Below, in pieces: positions 38,751 to 50,700 of a stretch of 64,000 bases of DNA. A program made the translations under genes and the position numbers. Location of the stretch: contig OZ022576.1 of NCBI GenBank assembly GCA_963669155.1, positions 19,884,490 to 19,948,489 on the forward strand, written 5' to 3'. The notes beneath the pieces are model-generated. The model was not told where the DNA came from. It did not search any database and worked only from the letters and a program-made list of their open reading frames with translations. The DNA comes from Arbacia lixula (Eukaryota; Echinodermata; Echinoidea; Arbacioida; Arbaciidae). Position 1 is the first letter of the stretch. Each line of letters begins with the position of its first letter.

Positions 38751-41681
38751 ATGTCGGATAGAAGCAAGGTCACAAAAGCTGAGCTTGAAAGGAAGAGACA
38801 GCGATTGCAGCAGATCAGAGAGGAGAAGAAACGCAGAGAAGAGGAGAAGAAAAAAGAGGTTTGTGCTACTCTACAAAATTACATTTTAGTGGGGGGCTTA
38901 CATTTTAGTTTTTTGATTGTATCCCTTGTTGGATAACACATTCTTTTAGAAGTTGAATGTATTTCTATTTCTTTTAATTGTCATGTTGACATTCCATGCT
39001 GTAGATCATTGAAGGGATTGTGAAATTAAAGAAAACAGTTATGTGATTAGTACAATATACCAATTTGATTTTATGACAATCTCTGTACTAAATTTTTTAG
39101 TTGGGGTATCCAGCTGGGATCCCATTTCTCACTTTTCAAAAAAAAAAAAAAAAGCTGAAAAGAAGTAGAAAAGTTATATTCAGAATAAGTGCTATACGAA
39201 CTTTCATGTATTTGTTCAAATATACCCATACAGTGTGTATGTATATCATAATTAATCACAGTAATATTTCCATGGGAAAATGGATAAGTCCCAAAATTCA
39301 AAGTCAATTTCCTTCATTAGTTCTATCATCTTGACCCAATGTGAGTCCCCAAATCTTTTGTGGTACAAGTATTTTAAACTGCATGCACACACAAAAAAAG
39401 ATTTTAGTATATATTATGGGCCCAAAAATTTCCTTGCTGTCTCATGATATTTGTTCTGATAATCCCAACACATACTGTATTGACATGAGTTCAGATAGAG
39501 CTCCCAGGCATTTCATTATATCACAGCCTATTTAGGGATTGCTCCTGCATCTTGGACACCCGCTGCTCAAATGCAATGTCTTCTCTCGTGATTTCTACCG
39601 TCTAGGCTCAGAATGCAGCCAAGGCGGCCGCAGCCTCCTCGGCAGTTCCTGAGTCTGAGCTGGACAAGAAGAGACAAGAGGCTGACGACATCCTCCAGGG
39701 GCTGGACCTCCCAGATCCAGGTGGGAACTTTTAAAGATTGTCCGTCCCTTTTGCAAGCTTAACATTTGAAATAGTCTAACACGATCGTAAATTGAAGAAA
39801 GTGTGATTAAAGGCCATTTCTAAGAATATAGCATGTTGAAGCTTTCTGTATGTGTAAAAAATTCAGCCGTTGAATTTCAAACCAGTCTTTGTTACAGTAT
39901 AATGCATGTGCGAAATCCTAATTTTATGAGTAATTACCAAACTTTGGAGATGATTCCTTCTATAGAACAATTTTTTTCATAATGCATTTTACAATTTAAT
40001 GAACAGATTAATCAATAAAGCAGATATTTCAACACAAACTGCTTATAGCCTGAGGTAAAGACTATTAATCAGATGTTGTTTACGTGCATTATTTGAATTT
40101 TACACTACGTAACAGTTTAAAATTATGAATATACAGCTTGCTAACACTTCTCTCTATGTTTTGCCAATGTTTCGATGGTTTTGTGAAGATCTGAAAAAGG
40201 GACGGGCTGTCTTTAAAGTCATTATGCAAAAGGACTGCTCTCCAGGGGGTGGAGCTGGTGTTCACATTGGCCCATATTTACAATGCTGCCCTATATTTTG
40301 TATTATATTCCACATACTAAGAATGTTGCTATATGATTGGTCAAGAGCTGATCACGTGATAAAGCGCAGTTTTTTCCCATCTGATCACCTGAGAAGAAAA
40401 GTCCGTTACACCCAATGTGATAGTACTTTTTGGTTTCGCTGATCTCTTCACTAGTCACAATCCTAACACGTGATCAATATTTTGAGTATGCACGAAATAA
40501 AAAGTGCGTTACACTCGGACTATCACTTGACTAAGAGTAGATCCTAGTAACGCGTCCTAACGCGTGCCCTTGTTACGCGTGTTCCCCATGGCAGCGGCTC
40601 GGGGTTAGGTAGAGAAGTAAACATTACTTTGTACGTCAAATTGTCATTTTTGGTAAAGATAGTTGGCTTCAGATGTGGAATATAAAGCAAATAATCAACT
40701 TTTGGTTTCAGGCAATGAGACGAACTATTACTTCCTCGGAGATCTGAATCTTTCCTCAACTGCGCTTCGGAAAGATAGCTACATCCAGATCACCTCGGAA
40801 GTGATAGTTCGTCCCATCACCCTCACCAACGTTGATTATTTGCTTACTATGACAAAAGGAAGCAACTAACAAGAGAAGCAAACTGTGTCATCACTTGCAT
40901 TGGCATCAGTGCAATACCACATCATGTTAGATTGAACATCTCGCAGCAAGCATAATATTTTTTCTACAAGCTAAGAGTACCAATAAGCCAGACTTTAGTG
41001 ATTTGTCACTTGCTTCCTTCTGTCAAAGAAGGGCAGACTGGTGGTTTAACTTCGACCGTGTACTTAACGGAGACTAATTCTATGGGGCGCAAAATAAATC
41101 ATTATTTTCATCACACTGTCAACAATGGGTGAGTTCAATTATTCACCGTAATTTTTATATGGACAGAAGCAATTACCATAGTGATTCCAAGGACAAAAGC
41201 AATGATATTGAATCAATAATGTTTTATGCTGTTTTATTTGGCATCCCATGAAGTTAGTCCAGGGGCCCATTTTATAAAAAGTTGCTATGATAGCAACTCT
41301 TGCTGTAATGTCAACTACTATGACAACAGTGAAAATTCTGCTCCCTTATTGGCTCTTCCAATGGAAGTTGACATTCCAGCAAGAGTTGCTATCATAGCAA
41401 CTTTTTATGAAATGGGCCCCAGGTTTAGTATGTACACATATAAAGTTAAACCACTGTGTGAATACAGGCCCTAACTAGAAAACACTCTGATATTTAAAGG
41501 AGAAGTGCTATATCAATGAAAGTTATTGATACTGCAAATTCAGAAATGCATTTATATCAGATACATCACTGCTGTAACGTGAAAAGTACAATTTGTTTAA
41601 CTTTCAATTCGTGGCCTGTTGTTGTCATCTCCTCCCCCCCCCCCCAAAAAAAAAAAAAAAATAAATAAATAATAATAATAA

Positions 41682-41712
<31 letters not shown>

Positions 41713-44700
41713 CATAAAATAAAATACAAAATAAAATTAAGTAAAATATTTATTATTCAAAATGAAACAAAACAGTGTAAAGCTCTGTACATCCCTGTGC
41801 AAAAAAGAAATACTTAAAACAATCTTTAAATTTTCTTCAAACAGTCACCAGTTTCTACATGTATGATTAGTGCAGTACTACATGTATTTGCTGAACAATT
41901 TAAAGTCCTTTTGAATACAAAATTATGCAAATGTTCTATGACAGGTCCTCATAATTTTAGCAGAAAGGAGGTGTAAACAAGCAATAGAACTATTATACAA
42001 ATAATGAATCATCATGTCTTACAAGCTTTATTGTCTAATAATGGTTGTTTCCTTTCTCTTCCTAGTGCTTTCCCAAGAGCCATCTACAGCTGACTCCAGT
42101 CCACAGGAAGTAGCAGGAGATGTGAAGCCCAGGCTCAGGTACTGTAGATCACTCAGTGCTACATGTTGTAGTCGTCATGGCAATAGTGGTATTAACTCAT
42201 GTATTATGGGAACTGAGTATACCTGGTTCCCAAGTGTCGTACTCGGAAATGGGAAACGCATAAACCGTGCTCCCAGAATCGTACCAATGTCAGCTTGTTT
42301 TAAGTATTTGTCGTGATATTTGAATGCCGTTGATGAGTGCAATCAGTAGTTGAATTGTTGAGTTACCGTTCAAGATCAGATTTGTGGAAATTCCTTGGAG
42401 AAATGTTTCAGAAGGATTTTACGAAAAGTTGTTTAACTGTCTGTGAAGGAAACATTTATACCACATTACACATTGCATGCTCTGGTAGCACCTTTTAGTT
42501 ATAATGCAAAATGCAGTGCAGTGCAGTACAATGAAGTGGACACACAATGGCAGCGCTCCCGAGCATCCAGTTACGATCAGTATTCACCCTTTATTCATGA
42601 ATAGTGTGACACACGCTGTACACATGTACAGTGGCTGGGTGATCCACAATAAATCCTGTTTTAGGCTGTGAGCGCTGGTCCAAAAATTTCAGAGCAAAGG
42701 GGTTAATAAACTTGTATTCGCAGTCATGTTAGAAGAAGGAGAAGACTAAGCTGTATTCATTGAAGTTGTAGTGGCTCTACTACTTATATCCTTTCTTTTA
42801 AAGAAGTGAAGATGATTTATATTGTATTATATTCCACACACTAAGAATGTTGCTATATAGACCGCGGGCCATACATTGAATATGTGTCTCGTTTGTCATT
42901 TTCGTGACCCAACTCTTGTATCTACCTGAATTTTTGTCACATTTTAAAGAAAAAATCACTGATCATGAATTCATAACTCGTCAGTGTCAAAAGTTGCACA
43001 TTAATTAATTATTCAAATGTTAAAATCTACAGCGCCCTCTTGTGTTCAAGCTGTTATACCTGTACTGCCTCTATGGGTTACTGTTAGATAAAACTTCATA
43101 AAAGACTTGCTTTAGAGGTACGTGTGTGTTTCCCGCACTGTCGTGGACGGAATGTCCACAATTTAAAGGGTTAACAATCTTATTCCAAATTAAACTGTAA
43201 ATATGAAAGCTATGAATTTCTTGATTTTATGATTAATCATTGACAAAAACATGTTGATAACGTATCCTGGATACATGTACCCTCTTTCTTTTCCTTTCCA
43301 CATGAACTCTAACTTCAGGATGGACTTTCATTTGATTTACATCCCCCCCCCCCCCCCCCCCCCCCCTCCGCCCCCAACTCATGATAAGTGAATAAAGAGA
43401 ATTTGTTGTGGGTGAACCAATTTGAGCCCATTTATATGGTTTTATAAGACCTGTATCCAGGCCGTGTAACAACTTAGCATCTCAGCAATTACACCCCAGC
43501 CCCCCCCCCCCCCCTGAAAAACACACACTGATACATCCACCCACCCACACACACACACACACACACTCAGTGTTTTCTGCCAAAGGGTACAATGACTGTC
43601 TACATACCTTATGTTGCCATAGGCCTTTTCTATCATCTCATCTGTGCACTTTTGATGCATGTATCAGTTAGTGTGGAAGTCTTTGTTTTTGTCTTTTTCA
43701 TTTGATGTGCTATGATGGTGTCAATTTAAGTGGCTTGGTCTTTAAAGTTTCAGGATTTCATTTCATTTTTAAGAATGACTACACACAGGAACTGAAGGCC
43801 CATCCTCCTACTCTCACTGTCACAAACATGCAACATCACACGCACAATCAGGAATGAATTATACAGTGTATAAATACATTACAAAAGATATACAGTTCAT
43901 CCAGACAATGCTTTTAATTTTCACACCAAAGTGATTGACATGGCTATCTTTCAATCGGTTGTCAGAAGACAGAATTTTTTTTATTTCACATTCAGTTACC
44001 AGTTATTGTCTTTCATATGTCAGATACACTGCTGTACACTGGAACTTTTGGTATAAGGGAATACGAAGTAGTTGAAGTTATGCATAGTGTGAAGTAGACT
44101 CACTGTTGGGAAGAAAAGAAAATAGTCATCACTATTGCAATAATCATGAGATAAATGTGGAATATTACAAGTGCATCTCACAAAGCTTTTTAAAAGCCCC
44201 ATAGAACCATACGATTCTGTATTTGTGTAGTGATATCAGTCTCCTTTGTAGAGGTAGAATTTCTGCAATGAACACACATAAAAGATAATGTAATTTCTTT
44301 ACAGCACATAATACACATTTTCTCTTCATTGTACATTTGCCTTTCATAACTTACAATTAGACATACTGTAATGGCTCACGAGGAATGTGAAAATGAATAT
44401 TGAGAGTATATATTTTTTTTTCTCCGTGAAATTGTACATACTGTAGTCAAATTGGGCAACATCTGTTCTTCCTTCATTCTACAAGAAAAGTAATTGCATT
44501 GTTAATTGCTTACTCCGCAATCGAATTTCATGAAACTGATTCAGAGCCATTTGCTCAGATAGAATTTCCACAGTAAACATATCTACAAAACAACATACAG
44601 TTTGATAGCATGAAAATGAAATATACATGTATTTACCTGTACACATACACATTTTTGTAATTCTTCACCGTTAAGATTTAAAACTTTGCATGTTGTTACA

Positions 44701-47700
44701 TGAAAACATAAACTATAATGGTCTGCTTCATAATGTAACACTAAATGTAGGTGTACAATATTCTATTAAACAATCATTGTTGAATTGCACAGATGTACAT
44801 GTACATGTATCTCACTTTGCCAATATCTATTCTCATTTTATTAAATGAGAGACAGGGTCAAAATAACTTGCGGTAAAATATGTCGAGCTTATAACTCATT
44901 TTAACAAGAAGAAAAATCTTCAAAACAGTCATTTTTTTTTTTTAGTTATTACAACTTTCTGCCTCAACCTTCGCTCTTCTTCATTGTTCATGCAGAACAC
45001 CGAAGAAGACCCAAACACTGCGTGAAGTGAATACTGAAGAAGACAAAGGCTTGTGGTGAAAATTTTAGTTATAAGAATGGTTGGATACATAGCAACCTAC
45101 ATGACTGTTATGAAGTTTTTTCTTCTTCCTTTTTATTTTAAATTAAATAACAGTTTATTGCAAATCACATGTTCTAACTTGATGGATCTTTCAACTGCGC
45201 AGTCGAAATTATGCCTCTGCCGTAATGCAATTTCAAATTATATGTAATTTGTGAGAACCCATCAATCTGTTCTTGGATATATGAACTCTGTGACATTCAC
45301 CTTTAAACTCATGACCTCAACATTTAATCACTTCATCGTCACCCCATGATGAGCCTCCACTGACAACACCCACCTCATGGTATGGGAAGAGTACCTCGGG
45401 GGCGCAAGATCAGATGATCCAGTTGGAGTAAGATGCCCACTTGGCCGATTCATTCAAGGAGGTCCGATGTCAGGTACATCATCACTCTTGAACTGCATCA
45501 ACATCGCAGCATCGGGTTCTCTGGAGGAGTTCATTGGACTTGAGACAGCTGGGTTGGAACCCAAAAGATGCAAATGCTCGTTTGACGATGACAGAGACGC
45601 CACCCAAACCATGCAAGGAAGCATTACCCAACTACCAGGTGGTTCTTACGAGATCAGCCTACCATGGAAGAGGCCTCCAGATGATTTGCCAGATAACTAT
45701 GACTAGGACTGTGAGAAGGCAGATGAGTCTTGAAAACCAGTTCCGAGATCGTCCTGATGAGTGGCAGATCTACTGCCGACAGATGACAGAAGGGCGCTCA
45801 CTGAATGATTGCCTCATCAAAGGAGAGAACGTCACCAGCAGTATCTTTGAGATCTTGCTAATACCCTGCTGATTGTGGTTATGTTGCAGAAGTGTCGATA
45901 GCACTCCGCATGGTATCCCCCAAGAGCAGTTTGGTGCTTCCTGGTGAAAGAACATGTACAAACATATTAGAAATTCATTCATTCAAAAATACAACAGTAG
46001 TGTAAGCCATAGAAAATCTATTAATACAGTCTCTCAAAATATTTTTGAAGCCATCTAAACAAAACAAAAACACTGGAAGCACTGCACTGTAAATTGCACA
46101 CAGTGCATACATGTACACCATGGCATTCAGAGACTTTTGAGACGATGAGAAAGCACTCTACAAGAGCAATCAACAAATTCAATGCGTTTAATGTTTGACA
46201 CCTCACAATAAAATTGATCAACTCATGAAATAAAGATATTTGTTAACATCGTGTTCAGTGTACAAAAATCTGACCTGCATCAGCATGGTCATAAAGTCGA
46301 CATAAATGCTGTCACTGTCAGTCAGACTACTACTACTAGTAGTACTACTACATGTGCAGGAAGTAATTGAAGTAAAATTTGGAAAGTTAGGGCAATATGG
46401 GGAGCATTCTTTTTCATAACAAATCAGCTCTATCATCAGAATTCATGAAACTTACCTGCCACTTCTCGATGTAAAGTCAACTGCAGCTGCATCTTCACCA
46501 CTTTCCTCCACGCCAGTACGGACACGAACACTCTGTCCGGGTCCCACACCTTCACTTCTGTGTAAGTGGTCGAGAAACTTCTCGGCAACTGTGCATTCTA
46601 CACCGTCTTCCACGCTGATCCACTTAGCTGCACATTCTCTACACTTCTGATGACTTTTATCAGTAAAAGATACGACTTTGCTCTTAGTGTTGGTCACATG
46701 TATAGCACAAAAAATGGATTCGGTGGGCTCGAAACTCTCCGTTGCACTGGAATCATCAGATGATGTCGCCATCATCAATCTCAGCTCATGGCGCCCGTGC
46801 AGTGTGGCTGACCGAAAATTCGTGCGTATGAAACAAAGACCCTGATTGGTTATCAGCCAGTCAGTCCGCAAATCACGCTATGAGTGCGGTAATGTGATTG
46901 GTTTTTTCCACCGATGAAACTAGAAAATCTTGGCAGGTTTTGTGTGATTTTTTCATTTTTTTCAATTAATGTGCAGGTTTTGTCTCTGACGAGTTTCACA
47001 GATGATTTTAAAATCATTTTTTACATAAATTGAGTAAGTTGTGGCTAGATACATGATTTGAGGCACGAAACGAAAGAAAAAGGCACCTCGGCCCGCGGTC
47101 TAATATGATTGGTCAAGAGTTGATCATGTGATAAAGCGTAGTTGTGCCCATCTGATCACCTGAGGAGAAAAGTTTGTTACACTCTAGGTGATAGTACTTT
47201 TTGGTTTCGCTGATCTCTTCACTCCTCACAGTCTTATCGCGTGATCAATATTTTGGGTATGCGCGAAATAAAGGAACTAACAGTAGCGTCCTAACACGTG
47301 TTCCCCATGGCAGCGGCTTGGGGTAGGTAGAGAAGTAAACATTACTTTTGTACGTCAAATTGTTATTTTTGGTATTAATAGTTGGTTTCAGATGAGGAAT
47401 ATAAAGCAAATAATCGACTTTTGGTTTCAGGCCATGAGATGAACTATCACTTCCTCGGCGATCTGAATGTATACGCTATCTTTCCTCAGCTGCGCTGAGG
47501 AAAGATAGCTACATCCAGATCCCCTCAGAAGTGATAGTTCGTCCTATCACCCTCACTAACGTTGATTATTTGCTTACTAACAATGCCTGTAGTACTAGTA
47601 CTACACTATGTAGTACATGTACTCCAGGTGAACTGAAGAAATTGATTGATTTATTGTGCGGTCATGAAGACATTTCAAAGAGTCACAAGAAATCAGAAAT

Positions 47701-50700
47701 CTTTTCTGATTAGGACCGTGTTGGACTGGCTTTCGATGTTCAGTCTCACATTACGCAGTCCCATTGACAGAATTCAAAGAGATCTTAATTCTCTCAGAGA
47801 GGGTAAACTGTCTTTCCCACAAGAAATACACTGTGTTATTATTGACATAGAACATTCAAGGGTTGGTACTGAGAGGGTTAAGTTTTGAGCATGCCTTGCC
47901 CCCATACAGCGTCAGCCCTCGTCACCGGACAGCCAAGCTGACCGTGTCTAAGGTCACTCAGGCCGGCTTCCCTCCTAAGGAGATGGTCAGCTACTCTAAG
48001 GAGACACAGACACCGACCGAGGAGCCAGACGAGGAAGGTATGTCATTCACACCCATCTCTCAAGAAACCATTATCATTTTGATGGGTATATATCTGGTTC
48101 TATAAGAGTGTTAAAATATCCACATAATTACCGGTAGATGTCCTGTAAGAACTAGTTCTGGAGTATTGTTTGTTGAGATGATATGACTTCATATGTCTCT
48201 TTGATCATTTTACTTTAAAGCTGCTGGTTTATGCTTCGTGTAGCAATTTACAATATACCTACAGATACCACCAAGTATAATTTATTAGTGGCTTTTTGAG
48301 TTCAGTATAAAATGTATTTGATACCTGCTTGTTTGTCATATTTGGATTTTACATTCCCCCCCCCCCCCTCCCAGCAAATCAACTCTGCACTTGCAGTTAT
48401 GTGTAATTTTTTCACTTTAACTACGTACTACACATTACTGTCTGTAGCTCATGATTTAAAAGTTCTACAGGTGTTACCTTTTTAGTATGAATAACTCGGC
48501 AGCGGCGTTGCCAATTTTAAGTTCCTCATACTTAGTTTGTGATATGATATTTCAGAAGAATCTGCATGTATTTGTTACTGCAATTTTAAAGTCCCCTTCC
48601 TATTGAATGTCAAACTTTTCTGCAAAATGCACTTCCCTTTCACCTATTTTTTTACTGGTACATGGATACACATGTATATAGAGTACATGAATGTACCCCC
48701 TGCCATTGTCTATGTGGCAGTACTTGTATTTATCCTACTGTGCCTATAGTTCATACATGTAGCTACTGTTATGTAATTACAATGTATGTCATTATTCTGC
48801 AGTGAAGCCATGATTTTTATTGCACATATATCCAGACACCTGTATGTTGTGGGTAGATGCGAAATGAGCTGACTAGTCTGCTTTATTATTTTGTCTCACT
48901 CTTTCTCTCTTTCTGGTTCTCTCTGTTTCTCTCTTTCTTTCTCTATGTTTTTCTGTATATTTTTTTCTGTATATCGTGTAATTATGAAACTGGAATCGTG
49001 TCCGTAGGAGGTTCTGAAGGTAAAGCCTTGTTGCTCATGTGTAAAGAATGTGTATATGCAGATAGAGCTTTTGTTTCCCAAAAGAGCTTGTCCTCCCATG
49101 CCTGATGCTTCCACATGTCCCTCGCTTTGTCCTTCATTAAGCTAAACACAACAAAAAAAGTAAGTCCCCCCCCCCTCCTAAGCAAAATAGTATAACTTTT
49201 TATCGAAGAGGTTTTGGGCAGCATAATTTGGCAGGATTGTTCCTTAACTTATTGACTAACTTCTGTGTGAAAATCACATTAATCCAATTAGTCATGCATG
49301 AGTTGGCAAATTTTAAAAGCAAAAATGTCATTTTTCAAAAGTCACAAGGGTAATTTTGGAATTCTGTCGTATGAATTTTTGACGAATTCCATTTTTGGTG
49401 CATAATTTGTGTCCTTTTATTGTTTATCATCACCTACCCCAACACGTAACCCATTATTCTGGTTCAGTGAGCACCGTTTAACAAATACTCATCCCTCTTG
49501 AGTTTGAAACTTTTAAAAACCCTTTATTTTGGTGAAAAAAATAAAACTAGATATTTTGACAAAGATGTAACATGACCTCTTATGTAAACACAAGAAGTCA
49601 TTTTCGTTTAATTTTTGAGTGAATGCACTTTAAAAATCGCACGAGAAATGCCAAAATGTACTGTTAAAACGGCATAAAACTGTTAAAATGGACTTACTTT
49701 TTTTGTTGTTTAGTTTGTAGAATTCTGCATGAGCATGATAATGTTGAACGTATGTACACATTACTTTTGGTAACCTTGTATCACTGGTACAAATCACATG
49801 CAACATGTATATACATCGCTAGTGATATTTGTTTGTCTCGCAATGTAAGGTCAACAAGGAATCTAAAAAGATAGTGACGTCATGATCTTGTTAGATTCCT
49901 TGTTGACCTTACATCATGAGACAAATGAATATCGCTAGCGATTATATCCGCAATGAGTAACATGTTTAGCATACATGTACATCAAATGACCAGTATTGAT
50001 ATTGCTACGTGATGTAAACTTCAGAGATGACAGCAGTAGAACATTCTCCCACATGCCTATATTCCAATTGAATGTAACATTGATATAATCCACTCTCTGC
50101 TTATATGGCTCCAGCAATACATGCCTGTGTGTATTCTTGTACTACCTATACATACATGTACATTGACTGTTGAAGATTTATGATTCACTGCAAACTGGCT
50201 GCTTGTTTGTTTCGAGTATGTAGTATTGTGTGTCATTCATTGTGCTCTTCACCTCTGTATGCAGCTGGTGTACATGTATTTCTTAAGCATATGGATGTCT
50301 TGTTTCAATTTTCTCTGAACTAGTCTGAAGTATGCCTTTGTGATAGCATGAAAATTTTTTTAATTGAATGACTAGCTCCATATTTGATGTATGCTTATTT
50401 GTTCAACTGGTGCATTTCAAAACACAGTTGGCTATGAAAACTGCTTGATTGATTGAAGATTGTTGCTTTCTTACCTTATTAAAGGTTGCTTCCAATTTAC
50501 ACATGTACTTAGTGAAATATTGATTATCACAGTTACAAATATGTCAACAGAATTATGACATTTTTCAGTGGTTTGTCCAAATTTCAGGCAAACTCCACTC
50601 ACTGTAAATATTACTGTGTCACATTATGTTATCATTATGTTATGGGACTTGATGTTCATCATGTACTGTACAATTATGATAACCTTTTCATCCATTCAAT

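Larger units (their letters stand above)
42860..47100 (-). mobile_element. 4.24-kb DNA transposon with 11-bp terminal inverted repeats
   Basis: The left end GACCGCGGGCC (42860-42870) and right end GGCCCGCGGTC (47090-47100) are perfect inverted repeats, followed inward by weaker inverted similarity. TA lies directly outside both ends, which fits a TA target duplication. The outside sequences are the two halves of the 550-bp repeat that is intact at 40296-40849, which marks the insertion. A spliced gene begins near the right end on the minus strand. No DDE transposase was recognised, so the superfamily is open. Confidence 0.75.
42818..47579 (+). repeat. Dispersed ~550-bp repeat, copy 2 (split by the transposon)
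   Basis: The left piece 42818-42857 and right piece 47103-47579 together align to the copy at 40296-40849. The copy 1 sequence CTATATGATTGG corresponds to CTATATA at the left border and TAATATGATTGG at the right border, so the transposon sits between them. The hairpin near the 3' end is kept (about 47437-47547). Confidence 0.75.
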
